Part shown: in pieces, positions 23,137 through 32,520 of the stretch
Layout: each line of letters opens with the position of its first letter
How positions within the stretch are numbered: the first letter of the stretch is position 1
Assembly (NCBI RefSeq): GCF_000407185.1
Contig: NZ_KE136481.1
Span: 699,136-763,135 of the forward strand
Source of the DNA: Enterococcus malodoratus ATCC 43197
GTDB lineage: Bacteria > Bacillota > Bacilli > Lactobacillales > Enterococcaceae
DNA: 64,000 nucleotides
Direction of reading: 5' to 3'
Notes under the pieces: model-generated
Told to the model about the DNA's origin: nothing
Seen by the model: only the letters and a program-made list of their open reading frames with translations
The model's database searches: none
Translations under genes and position numbers: made by a program

Positions 23137-23970
23137 ATGTCAATCAAGAAAAAAATTAGCCTCTATTATGCTGTACTTCAGTATATGCCAGATCCTATAA
23201 GAAGAGAATCTATTAATGTTGGTATTGTCTTTCATGTTCCAGAACTTAATTGGAGCAAATTTGAAAGTATTAAAAATCGTCAGCGAATTAAATCATTTGA
23301 TGATGAATATGACCCTGATTATATTTCATTAATGTTTGAATCTTTTGGGTTTGAGTTTAACTCAGACCAATTAGATTCTTATGGGGAAAGATTTTCTAAT
23401 ATTAACTCTCCTACTTTTTTGGAAGAAAACATACGGTTTTATGTAAATGAATTTCGATTTTTACCGGTTGAAATGATTGAGAGTACTTTTCAAAGTTACC
23501 TTAAAGATATTGAAAATCTCAGAAATACTTTTTTATATTACGATAAGCCAAAGGGTGAGAGAATTACTACAAGTGAAGTAAAATCATTAATGAAAAGACA
23601 GTTGAAGTTCTATAATTTCAACTTTAAACAGAATAAAAGAGAATTTTATGATGATTTCATTGAAGATAACATTTTTGATCTTGCAAATGAAAATTTTGCG
23701 ATTAAAGCCCTATCATTCGATAAATCACGAAATAAGAATTTAGCGAATGAGTTAAAAATTCTTATGTATGATTTATATTCAAATAAGTCAGATTTGAAAG
23801 ACTATAAAATTCTTATTGTTGTTGATAATAGTTTTGATGTTTTGGATTTGAATAGTAGTACAAATCGAATTTATCAAAAGTTCAAAGTTAAGTTAAGTAA
23901 AGAATTTCCAAATGCGTCAATCTGTTCTTTATCAAAGTTTGCAGAAAACATTACTTACCAGAAACTTTAA
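23137..23970 (+). CDS. DUF3037-family protein, partner of the HipA-like protein
   Basis: A 277-residue protein whose opening YAVLQYMPDPIRRESINVGIVF is the DUF3037 signature. It starts four bases after the HipA-like stop. The remainder is charged and AT-rich in codon use. DUF3037 genes commonly follow HipA-like kinase genes, so the two probably act together; the biochemical role is not known to me. Confidence 0.8.
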   Translation: MSIKKKISLYYAVLQYMPDPIRRESINVGIVFHVPELNWSKFESIKNRQRIKSFDDEYDPDYISLMFESFGFEFNSDQLDSYGERFSNINSPTFLEENIRFYVNEFRFLPVEMIESTFQSYLKDIENLRNTFLYYDKPKGERITTSEVKSLMKRQLKFYNFNFKQNKREFYDDFIEDNIFDLANENFAIKALSFDKSRNKNLANELKILMYDLYSNKSDLKDYKILIVVDNSFDVLDLNSSTNRIYQKFKVKLSKEFPNASICSLSKFAENITYQKL

Positions 23971-24127
23971 CTAGATTAGCCTTCGGGCTTTTCTTTTAAA
24001 CTCAAAAAGAACATACGTTTGATTTTGGTGCTTTGAATCAGAGAAATGGATCATGAAACAATTATAAATAAACAGAAATCCAGCTAATTATTGATTCATA
24101 TAATTAAAATCAGAAAGGAACATTTTT

Positions 24128-24352
24128 ATGTATACAGCAAAACAAATAAAGCAAAAACTTGACTTGCGATTTCCTGAAACAAAAAAAGAATGGCAATTAG
24201 ACCCAAACAAGCTTTACAGTGAACAGAATTATCAGATTATGGTATTTGATCACAAAAAAACTATTTATAAACCCACCAAAGATGGCAATACGGTAAGAAT
24301 CCCCCTCTTAGGTACAATTGACTTAGATAATAATAATTTATGGAGTGAGTAA
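24128..24352 (+). CDS. Small protein upstream of the integrase
   Basis: A 74-residue protein starting MYTAKQIKQKLDLRFPETKK, with AGAAAGGAAC before ATG. It ends one base before the integrase start. Its position would suit an excision or control protein, but there is no clear winged-helix pattern, so the function is open. Confidence 0.6.
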   Translation: MYTAKQIKQKLDLRFPETKKEWQLDPNKLYSEQNYQIMVFDHKKTIYKPTKDGNTVRIPLLGTIDLDNNNLWSE

Positions 24353-24353
24353 C

Positions 24354-25496
24354 ATGGCAGAACCCAAAATGATTGAAAAAGGTAAATGGCGCATTCGATT
24401 CAAATATAAAGACCCGATAACTAATACTTGGAAAGATAAGATGTTTACTGCCAAGACAAGAAAAGCAGTCGAAGCATTAGAAACTGAATTCCTTGGGAAA
24501 ATATCTCGTGGTGAAATGGTTCAACAAACAAATCTTTTGGATTTTTTCCATGAATATGTGGAGACATTCAAAAAAGGACAAGTATCAAATCGGACACTTC
24601 GTCGCTATTATCTCACTGAAAAAAACCTTGAGTTCTTTTTCGGCAAAAACCAAACTCTTTCGGGCGTTACCAAACTAAGCTACCAAAAATTTTTAAACTG
24701 GTTAGGACAAGAAGGCGGAAGAAAAGGCGACCCATTATCAAAAACAACCGTTAAAAATAGACATGAAATTTGTAAAGCGGTATTTCTTGAAGCGTTAGAC
24801 ATGAAGTACATCTAATCTAATCCGGCAAGAAATGCTAAAAACACTGGAATTGATGCTTCACACAATAAAGAAATAACGATCAGCTATAAAGATATTAAAA
24901 AGTTTAGAGAAGCCCTTCTCGCTAGGCCTGATACTATTAGCAAGTATTTCGTACTCACTCAGCTCTATACAGGTTGTCGTTATCAAGAAATTGCAGCTCT
25001 CTTCTGGGATGATCTGGACGATGCTCATGGTGTGATTAATATTGAACGCGCCTATCAATATGATGAGATGGATCGTGGATTGGGGGATACTAAGACCCCT
25101 AGCGGAATTCGAAAAGTAGATGTGCCCTACTCCCTGTTTATGGAATTAAAAAAATATAAAAAAATACAAAATGAGAGAGTCATCCTTGGAAAAGTGAGAA
25201 ACCCAAGAAATTTAGTTTTTGTGAACGAAAGAAACACTTGGCCTATAACTAATGATGCTGTTAATAAATATATAGAAGAAACCTGTAAATTAGCTAAAGT
25301 TCCTCGTATTACCTCTCATGGATTTAGGCATGCTAAAACAGATGCTATGATTTTGGCTGAAGCTGATCCGATTTATATCAAATCGCAACTGGGCCACAAA
25401 AACATTTCACAGTCATATGAGTACGCTTCAGCTACACAAGAGAACCGAAAAAAGAACAAACAGAAAGTTTTCGATTACCTGAAAGACATACTCTAA
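24354..25496 (+). pseudogene. Prophage integrase, tyrosine type, interrupted by an in-frame TAA
   Basis: The frame from ATG 24354 (behind GGAG) to 25496 encodes 380 residues plus one internal stop, TAA at 24813-24815, between KYI and SNPARNAK. Both halves read as one integrase: AP2-like arm-binding domain (residues ~5-55), SAM-like domain (~60-155), and a catalytic domain with TGCRYQEI (Arg), SHGFRHAK (His-x-x-Arg), LGHKNISQ (His) and SYEYAS (Tyr). No frameshift is needed, so a single codon change such as AAA or CAA to TAA explains it. It adjoins the tRNA-Gly attachment site. Confidence 0.85.
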
Positions 25497-25541
25497 AAAA
25501 CTCATTTTCATATTATTGGGGAATATTTGTGTAACGGTAAA

Positions 25542-25584
25542 TAAAAGAGCGCCCAAAGCCCTTTAATACAAAGGTTTAGGCGCT
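25542..25584 (-). terminator. Terminator of tRNA-Gly, inside the prophage junction
   Basis: Minus strand AGAGCGCC...GGCGCTCT, an eight-pair stem with an extra inner pairing, followed by TTTTATTT. It lies just 3' of the tRNA gene. Confidence 0.75.
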
Positions 25585-25593
25585 CTATGCAAA

Positions 25594-25664
25594 AGCGGGT
25601 GACGAGAATCGAACTCGCGACGGAAGCTTGGGAAGCTTCTGTTTTACCACTAAACTACACCCGC
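25594..25664 (-). tRNA. tRNA-Gly (CCC anticodon), prophage attachment site
   Basis: The 71-base gene folds fully: acceptor GCGGGTG/CACCCGC, D-arm GTTTAGTGGTAAAAC, anticodon stem GAAGC/GCTTC with loop TTCCCAA (anticodon CCC), and T-arm with TTCGATT. CCA is not encoded. Its 3' end faces the prophage and lies ~100 bases from the integrase, so this is the probable attR/attL side. The matching core at the other prophage end is outside the window. Confidence 0.93.
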
Positions 25665-25796
25665 GAGTACATTAGAGAGTATAACGCTTTTTAATAAATC
25701 AAACAACTATTTTTATCAGACAACAAAATTGACAATTTGACCAATTCTGATTATCTTACAGATAGTAAGTATAACTTTTTTGAAAGGACCTTTCCT

Positions 25797-26135
25797 ATGA
25801 AAAAATTAGCCAGCGTTCAAGACGCGATACGTAATGATTATAATAATGTGGTTTTTATTTCCTCTGAGACTTGCAGCATCTGTCACGTTGATGAGCCTAA
25901 AGCAAGAAAACTTGCGGAAGCCAACGATGTTCCTTTCCACCATTTGGATATTATGCAGGAACCAGAACTAGCCGGAGTCTTTGAAGTTTTAACGGTTCCC
26001 GCCGTTTTGGTTTATCATGAAGGAAAAGAAATTGCACGACAGGCAAGATTTATCGATTTCACTTCCTTGGAAAAGCTTCTAAAACAACTGCCCAAAGATT
26101 CGGAAACGACTGATTATCAAACATTATTCAAATAA
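25797..26135 (+). CDS. Thioredoxin-like protein
   Basis: A 112-residue thioredoxin-fold protein starting at ATG 25797 behind GAAAGGA. The redox motif is CSIC (near residue 27) in SSETCSICHVDE, and the cis-Pro lies in LTVPAVLVY. It has no signal peptide and probably acts in the cytoplasm as a disulfide reductase. A bidirectional terminator separates it from rex. Confidence 0.87.
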   Translation: MKKLASVQDAIRNDYNNVVFISSETCSICHVDEPKARKLAEANDVPFHHLDIMQEPELAGVFEVLTVPAVLVYHEGKEIARQARFIDFTSLEKLLKQLPKDSETTDYQTLFK

Positions 26136-26166
26136 AAAAGACTGAGCATGCGCTCAGTCCTTTTTA
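26134..26166. terminator. Bidirectional terminator
   Basis: GACTGAGC-ATG-CGCTCAGTC with A/T tracts on both sides, serving the thioredoxin-like gene and the convergent rex gene. Confidence 0.85.
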
Positions 26167-26802
26167 TTTGTTATCTGTATTATGATGCAAAAAGTAAATC
26201 AATGTTTGTAACTCGTTAGTCAAATCAACACTCTGAATAATTACATCTTCAGGTGCAGTCAAACGAGCCGCTGTAAAGTTCAGGATTCCTTTGATCCCTG
26301 CGTCAGCTAATTGGTCTACTACTTGTTGCGCTTGTTGTGCTGGCAAAGTCAAGATCGCGATCTCAATTTGCTGCAATTTAATTTGTTCGACCATGTTGTC
26401 TAACGGATAAACGGGAATTCCGTCCACAATCCGACCCACGATATCTTCTTTGACATCAAAGGCACAACTTACTCGAATACTATTGCTTTGGTGGAATTTG
26501 AATTTCAACAAGGCACTACCTAAGTTACCAACACCGACTAATGCAACATTAGTCAATTGATCGTCGTTCAAGATTTTCCCGAAGAAATGCATCAAATCTT
26601 CGACATCGTATCCGTATCCACGTTTGCCTAATTCCCCAAAGTAAGAAAAATCACGACGAATCGTCGCGCTGTCCACTTGGATCGCCTCGCTTAGTTCTGT
26701 CGATGATACTTTGGTTTTTCCTGCATTATTCAATATACGTAAATACCGATAGTATAACGGCAATCGTTTAACAGTCGCTTTTGGAATTGAATGTTCTTTC
26801 AC
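26164..26802 (-). CDS. rex: Redox-sensing transcriptional repressor Rex
   Basis: A 212-residue protein with an N-terminal winged helix (SSTELSEAIQVDSATIRRDFSYFGELGKRGYGY, residues ~36-68) and a Rossmann domain starting NVALVGVGNLGSALL (~85-99). Rex binds NADH and leaves its operators when the NADH/NAD ratio rises, derepressing fermentation genes. A Rex-box-like palindrome lies upstream at 26,898, suggesting autoregulation. Confidence 0.95.
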   Translation of the reverse strand: MKEHSIPKATVKRLPLYYRYLRILNNAGKTKVSSTELSEAIQVDSATIRRDFSYFGELGKRGYGYDVEDLMHFFGKILNDDQLTNVALVGVGNLGSALLKFKFHQSNSIRVSCAFDVKEDIVGRIVDGIPVYPLDNMVEQIKLQQIEIAILTLPAQQAQQVVDQLADAGIKGILNFTAARLTAPEDVIIQSVDLTNELQTLIYFLHHNTDNK

Positions 26803-26897
26803 AATAACTCTCCTTTATTAAAAAAATTCTTAAATGTTGACTACTGCACTATAATAGCAAGAATCTTAGTGAAATTGCAACGCTCCTGCTCGAAGTT

Positions 26898-26914
26898 TTG
26901 TGAAAAAATCACGA
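26898..26914. promoter_or_regulatory. Rex-box-like operator
   Basis: TTGTGA-AAAAA-TCACGA closely resembles the Rex consensus (TTGTGAA, four bases, TTCACAA). It lies between rex and the divergent ABC-F gene and could serve either. Confidence 0.65.
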
Positions 26915-27005
26915 TTCGAAGGAAATGACCGCTTCCAATCGCACCCTTGATAAAAATATGTTAGACTGAAGCCATTCGGAAAAATAAATTTAAGGAAGAT
27001 ATTTA

Positions 27006-28925
27006 ATGATTTTACTACAAGCAAATCAAATTGCTCGCTATTTTGGTGCCGACACTTTATTTGAAAATATTCATCTTGAAGTCGCCAGCAAAGCTCGGAT
27101 CGGCTTAGTCGGAAGAAATGGCGCAGGCAAGTCTACTCTATTAAAAATTATCGCCAACACCGAAGCACCAGATGCTGGACAGGTGATTAAAAATAAACAA
27201 GCAACTTTAGGCTACCTAGCCCAAGATACTGGTTTAGATTCAAACGAAACTATTTGGAATGAGATGCTGAAAGCTTTTGAAAAAGTTCGCCAAATGGAGC
27301 AACGAATGCGGGAAGTTGAAGTAGCTATCGGTGAAACACCTGAAAGCAATAGTCGTTATGCTTCTTTATTGAAGGAATACGATCAGCTTCAGCATGACTT
27401 CAATGATCAGAACGGCTACGGCTACGAAAATGAAATTCGCAGTGTACTCCATGGCTTCAAATTTGACGAAAGTTTTTACGATAAAGAGATCAGCACCCTG
27501 TCAGGCGGTCAAAAAACTCGGCTAGCTTTGGCGCGGATGCTGCTCATTAAACCGGATATCTTGATTCTCGATGAACCAACCAATCATTTAGATATCGAAA
27601 CATTGGCCTGGCTGGAGGATTACTTGCAGGGATATCCAGGAGCGTTATTGATCGTTTCCCATGACCGCTACTTCTTGGATCGTGTGGTTAATGAGATCTA
27701 TGAAATTTCTCGCCACAAGATTCGGCACTATACGGGCAATTACTCCCGCTATCTAGATTTGAAAGCTGCTCAATTATCAAGCGATTGGAAAGCCTATGAG
27801 AAGCAGCAAGTTGAGATCGAAAAGCTCGAAGATTTTGTTGCTCGAAATTTGGTTCGTGCGTCAACAACTAAGCGGGCACAAAGCCGTCGTAAAACGTTAG
27901 AAAAAATGGATCGTTTAGATCGTCCAGACGGGAATGAAAAATCGGCGAAATTTATGTTTGATATCGACAAAGTTTCCGGCAACGTCGTCTTACAGGTCGA
28001 AGATGCCGCGATTGGCTATGAAGAAACGCTCTCTGAACCAATTGATATGGATATTCGCCGGGAAGATGCCATCGCATTAGTCGGACCAAACGGGATCGGT
28101 AAGTCAACCTTGTTAAAATCCTTGATCGGTCAGCTTCCATTTATCAAAGGAAATCCGCATTTTGGAACCAATGTCACAATTGGCTATTACGACCAAGGTC
28201 AAGCCGACCTGCACGGGAATAAAACGATCCTCGCCGAGCTTTGGGATGAACACCCAACTACACCAGAAAAAGATATTCGCAACGTTTTAGGCGGTTTTCT
28301 TTTCAGTGGTGAAGACGTCGAAAAGACGATTCCATTATTAAGCGGTGGTGAAAAAGCTCGTGTTGCATTAGCGAAGCTGTCCATGAACAAAGAAAACTTT
28401 CTGATTCTTGATGAACCAACGAACCATTTAGATATCGATAACAAAGAGGTTTTGGAGAATGCATTGATTGACTATCAAGGAACGCTGTTATTTGTTTCCC
28501 ATGACCGCTACTTCATCAATCGTATCGCTAATAAAGTAATCGAACTATCTCCCGAAGGCAGCAAATTATATTTGGGTGATTACGACTACTATCTGGAAAA
28601 GAAAAAGGAAGAAGAAGAAATCGCCGAGTTGCAGGCTAAAGAGAATGTTCCTGTCGAAGCTCCGAAAAAGAAATTTTATCAAGACAAGGAACAGCAAAAA
28701 TTAATCCGCAGTTTGCGACGCAAGATCGAAGCGATCGAAGAGAATCTCTCTATCCTTGATCAAAAAATCAGTGAACTGGAAACACAAATGAGCCAGCCTG
28801 ATATTCTAAACGATCATGTTCAGTTGTTAGAATTGACTAATCAGCTAGAAACAAAAAAAGCTGAACAAGAGGAACAGCTTTTCAGTTGGGAAGAACTTAG
28901 CTTAGAATTAGAAGAATTCGAATAA
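27006..28925 (+). CDS. ABC-F family ATPase (YdiF-like)
   Basis: A 639-residue protein with two ABC domains and no membrane segments. Domain 1 has GRNGAGKST, LSGGQKTRLAL and LDEPTNHLD; domain 2 has GPNGIGKST, LSGGEKARVAL and LDEPTNHLD. The linker between them is charged. A C-terminal Lys/Glu-rich coiled coil spans residues ~560-639. ABC-F proteins act on the ribosome during translation; this one looks like a housekeeping YdiF type rather than an antibiotic-resistance type, but that distinction is uncertain. Confidence 0.93.
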   Translation: MILLQANQIARYFGADTLFENIHLEVASKARIGLVGRNGAGKSTLLKIIANTEAPDAGQVIKNKQATLGYLAQDTGLDSNETIWNEMLKAFEKVRQMEQRMREVEVAIGETPESNSRYASLLKEYDQLQHDFNDQNGYGYENEIRSVLHGFKFDESFYDKEISTLSGGQKTRLALARMLLIKPDILILDEPTNHLDIETLAWLEDYLQGYPGALLIVSHDRYFLDRVVNEIYEISRHKIRHYTGNYSRYLDLKAAQLSSDWKAYEKQQVEIEKLEDFVARNLVRASTTKRAQSRRKTLEKMDRLDRPDGNEKSAKFMFDIDKVSGNVVLQVEDAAIGYEETLSEPIDMDIRREDAIALVGPNGIGKSTLLKSLIGQLPFIKGNPHFGTNVTIGYYDQGQADLHGNKTILAELWDEHPTTPEKDIRNVLGGFLFSGEDVEKTIPLLSGGEKARVALAKLSMNKENFLILDEPTNHLDIDNKEVLENALIDYQGTLLFVSHDRYFINRIANKVIELSPEGSKLYLGDYDYYLEKKKEEEEIAELQAKENVPVEAPKKKFYQDKEQQKLIRSLRRKIEAIEENLSILDQKISELETQMSQPDILNDHVQLLELTNQLETKKAEQEEQLFSWEELSLELEEFE

Positions 28926-28946
28926 CTTACAACTTTTGACCGATGA

Positions 28947-28992
28947 CACCCCACTCTTTTTTCGTTTTAATAATAGAGTGGAGGTGTTTTTT
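28947..28992 (+). terminator. Hairpin overlapping the next gene's ribosome site
   Basis: CACCCCACTCT (28947-28957) pairs with AGAGTGGAGGTG (28975-28986) with one mismatch and is followed by six Ts and then directly by ATG 28993. The GGAGGTG site of the peptidase gene is inside the stem. It can act as terminator of the ABC-F gene and as a lid on translation of the next gene. Confidence 0.65.
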
Positions 28993-29655
28993 ATGCGGCG
29001 ACGAATTCGTCCATTTTCAATCTTACTAGGAACCTTTTTAGTGATCGCAAGTTTAGGGATGCTTTCTTCCCGAATTTTTCACTTCGATAATAAAGTCAAC
29101 AGCCAACAGGACTTTTCTGCAAGTGCAAATCAATATTTGCAAGAACATGGGCAGGATTTTCCATTATTATTACAAACAGACACACGCTGGGCCGATAAAT
29201 CTTATGGCAGCGGCTCCGATAAAAATGATCTGGCAACAAACGGTTGCGCGATCACTTCTTTAGCAATGATCCTCTCTTATTGGGAACGACGGACTGTCTA
29301 CCCTACCGAGATTCTACAATGGAGCGGCGATCACTATTATGAATCCGGCCAGGGAACTGCTTGGACGATCTTCCCTGCTTTTGCCCAAAACTACGGATTA
29401 ACTGTGCAGGATCTCGGTAAAGATCAAGCAAAAATTCAACAACATTTAAATCAAAATCAACCGCTTGTTATTTCCGTCAATCCTGGCGAGTTCACTGATG
29501 TCGGTCATATTATGGTCATTAAAAAAGATGTTCAAAGCGATCAAATCATCGTTTACGATCCAAACGATAGACCTGAAAAGGAACATTATATGCAAAAATA
29601 TTCACTCGATCATCTCATGCCACAGCTCGCTAACGCATGGGTATATACAAAATAA
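28993..29655 (+). CDS. C39-like cysteine peptidase, membrane-anchored or secreted
   Basis: A 220-residue protein with a signal-anchor (MRRRIRPFSILLGTFLVIASLG) and a papain-like C39 fold: NGCAITSLAM (catalytic Cys, ~residue 85), VGHIMVIKK (His) and VYDPNDRP (Asp). It acts outside the membrane. Start 28993 has GGAGGTG upstream. C39-like proteins of this layout are common in Gram-positive bacteria; the substrate is unknown. Confidence 0.82.
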   Translation: MRRRIRPFSILLGTFLVIASLGMLSSRIFHFDNKVNSQQDFSASANQYLQEHGQDFPLLLQTDTRWADKSYGSGSDKNDLATNGCAITSLAMILSYWERRTVYPTEILQWSGDHYYESGQGTAWTIFPAFAQNYGLTVQDLGKDQAKIQQHLNQNQPLVISVNPGEFTDVGHIMVIKKDVQSDQIIVYDPNDRPEKEHYMQKYSLDHLMPQLANAWVYTK

Positions 29656-29684
29656 GGCTGACGCTTTCGCGTCAGCCTTATTTT
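29655..29684 (+). terminator. Terminator after the C39-like gene
   Basis: AGGCTGACGC-TTTC-GCGTCAGCCT followed by TATTTT. Confidence 0.88.
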
Positions 29685-29689
29685 GGGGG

Positions 29690-30017
29690 GTTCCTGCTTT
29701 CACAGGGGAAAAAGAATTATTTTTAGGGTTAAGTTCATCTTACGCCAAACATTTGAAAAAGCTATGAGCTTTTTGAATAAAAATAAGAAAAAAATGTGGC
29801 GGAATTATGAACTATCAAAAATTTATTGAGGTTTCCTCTCAATCAATCTATCTTTATTTTTTATTCGTAATCAATACAAAAATTAAGTTAATTTTTTCAC
29901 GATCTATCGTTGTTATTAATCGATCTAGTTATTTGGCCACAAAAGCAACCATTGAGTAGTCTCCGTTATCTTAAAAAATAATCAATACTAATTAATGTAA
30001 AAAATACCAAAAAAGGG
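29690..30017. other. AT-rich intergenic stretch upstream of phosphoketolase
   Basis: No gene is visible. It contains one palindrome, AAAAAGCT-ATG-AGCTTTTT (29757-29775), and long AT runs. It may hold regulatory sites for the phosphoketolase gene but none is recognised with confidence. Confidence 0.4.
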
Positions 30018-30046
30018 TTTACAAGTGATTTCTTTACAGGTATATT
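30018..30046 (+). promoter_or_regulatory. Phosphoketolase promoter
   Basis: TTTACA (30018-30023), 17-base spacer, TATATT (30041-30046), ~50 bases before the start codon, with AAGGAGC as ribosome site. Confidence 0.65.
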
Positions 30047-30094
30047 GTGTGTGGAAACATTAAAGTATTATTTACTTAAAAAGGAGCTTTTTAC

Positions 30095-32473
30095 ATGTCA
30101 AACAACCTAGATTCTAAAGACTACTTGAACAAAGTCGATGCCTGGTGGCGTGCCGCCAACTATATTTCTGTTGCACAAATGTATTTAAAAGACAATCCTC
30201 TATTAAGACAGCCACTAAAAAAAGAAGATGTTAAAACCCATCCAATCGGCCATTGGGGTACGATTGCTGGTCAAAACTTTATTTATGCCCACTTGAATCG
30301 TGCGATCAATAAGTATGATTTAAACATGTTTTATATTGAAGGACCCGGTCATGGTGGCCAAGTAATGGTTTCGAACTCCTATATTGATGGCAGCTATACT
30401 GAGATTTACCCAGAGATCACAGAAAATGAAGACGGACTTAAAAAGCTTTGCAAAATGTTCTCATTTCCTGGCGGGATTGCTTCTCACGCTGCTCCAGAAA
30501 CACCTGGCTCAATTCATGAAGGCGGCGAACTAGGCTATGCCCTTTCCCATGCGACAGGTGCTATTTTAGATAATCCAGACGTTATTGCTGCAACAGTCGT
30601 TGGCGATGGCGAGGCTGAAACAGGTCCACTTTCAAGTGGCTGGTTCTCAAATGTCTTCATCAATCCGGTTAACGATGGCGCGGTATTACCGATCCTTTAC
30701 TTGAATGGTGGAAAAATTTCCAATCCGACTATTTTATCTCGTAAAAGTGATGAAGACTTGGCAAAATATTTTGAAGGTCTTGGCTGGAAACCTTACTTTG
30801 TTGCAGGCAATGATCCCGCAGAAGTTCATCCAGTCATGGCAAAAGTATTGGATGAAGTAATTGAAGAAATCAAAACCATTCAAAGTGAAGCTCGTAAAGG
30901 CAAAGCTGAAGATGCTGAAATGCCAAAATGGCCCGTGATTATTTTCAGAACACCTAAAGGCTGGACAGGTCCACAAACATGGGATGGTGAACGACTTGAA
31001 GGTACGTTCCGCGCCCACCAAGTACCAATTCCCGTGGGTTCAGAAGATATGGAACATGCAGATAAATTAATTGAATGGTTGAAATCTTACCGTCCAGAAG
31101 AACTATTCGATGAAAATGGAAAAATCATTGATGAAGTAAAAGAACTTTCTCCTAAGGGTGACAAACGGATGTCTACCAATCCTATCACCAATGGCGGGAT
31201 TGATCCGAAGCCGATGGATATGCCGGATTGGAAACAATATGCAATTGATACGACTGTTCCCGGTTCAGTAACGGCCCAAGATATGATCATTTTTGGTCAG
31301 CAAGCCCGTGATATGGTTACTAAGAATCCAACAAATTTCCGTATTTTCGGACCGGATGAAACTAAGTCGAATCGATTGAATAAAGTCTTTGAAGTAACTG
31401 ATCGTCAATGGTTAGAACCAAAAAACAGTACTGATGAATGGCAATCTTCAGCAGGTCGAGTGATCGATGGTCAGCTGTCTGAACACCAAGCAGAAGGTTT
31501 CTTAGAAGGCTATGTTTTAACTGGTCGCCACGGTTTCTTTGCCAGTTATGAATCTTTCTTGCGAGTGGTTGATTCTATGTTGACTCAACACTTCAAATGG
31601 ATGCGCAAAGCTAGTGCTCATGCATGGCACAAAGAATATCCTGCTTTGAATGTTATTGCGACATCAACGGTCTTCCAGCAAGATCACAATGGCTACACAC
31701 ATCAAGATCCAGGTGTATTGACTCACTTGGCTGAGAAGAAGCCAGAATTTATTCGTGAATATCTGCCGGCAGATGCTAATAGTTTAATGGCCGTTATGGA
31801 TAAAGCCATGCAAGATAAACAAGTCATTAACTTGATTGTTTCAAGTAAGCACCCTCGCCCACAATTTTACTCAGCTGCTGAGGCCGAAGTACTTGTGGAA
31901 GATGGATTGAAAATCATTGATTGGGCCAGTACAGATAACGGTTCAGAACCTGATTTAGTCATCGCCGCAGCAGGTACTGAACCAAACTTAGAAGCTTTAG
32001 TAGCTGTGTCGATTCTAAATGAACAATTCCCTGAACTAAAAATTCGTTTTGTCAATGTTGTTGATCTCTTGAAATTACGTCATCCGGAAATTGATCCTCG
32101 CGGGTTAAGCGACGATGAGTTCGATGCGATCTTCACTAAGGATAAACCAATCATTTTCGCCTTCCATGGATATGAAGGCATGGTTCGTGATATCTTCTTT
32201 AATCGTCATAATCACAATATCCATATCCACGGGTATCGTGAAAATGGTGATATCACCACTCCTTTCGACATGCGTGTTTTCAGCGAAATGGATCGTTTCC
32301 ACTTAGCTCAGGATGGAGCAAATGCGGTTTATGGTGAAAAGGCAAAAGACTTCTCACAAAAAATGGACCAAACGTTGGATAAACACCATGATTACATTCG
32401 TTCAGAAGGAAAAGACCTTCCAGAAGTAGAAAATTGGAAATGGGCGCCTTTAAAAGTTTTAGTCAAGCATTAA
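30095..32473 (+). CDS. xpkA: Phosphoketolase
   Basis: A 792-residue thiamine-diphosphate enzyme that splits xylulose 5-phosphate (and possibly fructose 6-phosphate) with phosphate into acetyl phosphate plus an aldose phosphate. Characteristic segments are IEGPGHGG (~residue 87), [11 protein letters not shown] and [10 protein letters not shown] (ThDP/Mg site, ~170), and [12 protein letters not shown] (~530). Length fits the family. It stands alone with its own promoter and terminator and is the key enzyme of heterofermentative pentose use. Confidence 0.95.
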   Translation: MSNNLDSKDYLNKVDAWWRAANYISVAQMYLKDNPLLRQPLKKEDVKTHPIGHWGTIAGQNFIYAHLNRAINKYDLNMFYIEGPGHGGQVMVSNSYIDGSYTEIYPEITENEDGLKKLCKMFSFPGGIASHAAPETPGSIHEGGELGYALSHATGAILDNPDVIAATVVGDGEAETGPLSSGWFSNVFINPVNDGAVLPILYLNGGKISNPTILSRKSDEDLAKYFEGLGWKPYFVAGNDPAEVHPVMAKVLDEVIEEIKTIQSEARKGKAEDAEMPKWPVIIFRTPKGWTGPQTWDGERLEGTFRAHQVPIPVGSEDMEHADKLIEWLKSYRPEELFDENGKIIDEVKELSPKGDKRMSTNPITNGGIDPKPMDMPDWKQYAIDTTVPGSVTAQDMIIFGQQARDMVTKNPTNFRIFGPDETKSNRLNKVFEVTDRQWLEPKNSTDEWQSSAGRVIDGQLSEHQAEGFLEGYVLTGRHGFFASYESFLRVVDSMLTQHFKWMRKASAHAWHKEYPALNVIATSTVFQQDHNGYTHQDPGVLTHLAEKKPEFIREYLPADANSLMAVMDKAMQDKQVINLIVSSKHPRPQFYSAAEAEVLVEDGLKIIDWASTDNGSEPDLVIAAAGTEPNLEALVAVSILNEQFPELKIRFVNVVDLLKLRHPEIDPRGLSDDEFDAIFTKDKPIIFAFHGYEGMVRDIFFNRHNHNIHIHGYRENGDITTPFDMRVFSEMDRFHLAQDGANAVYGEKAKDFSQKMDQTLDKHHDYIRSEGKDLPEVENWKWAPLKVLVKH

Positions 32474-32483
32474 AAACAAAGCA

Positions 32484-32517
32484 TCAGGAGATCAAATTCT
32501 CCTGATGCTTTTTAATA
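32484..32517. terminator. Terminator between phosphoketolase and the sugar-acid operon
   Basis: GCATCAGGAG...CTCCTGATGC followed by TTTTTAAT on the plus strand. It also lies at the 3' end of the convergent operon. Confidence 0.85.
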
Positions 32518-32520
32518 GCT

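Noticed and set aside
24816-25496. Downstream half of the integrase as an independent gene
   Set aside because: The first in-frame ATG (25032) lies after the catalytic Arg segment and has no ribosome site, so the halves are better read as one broken gene.
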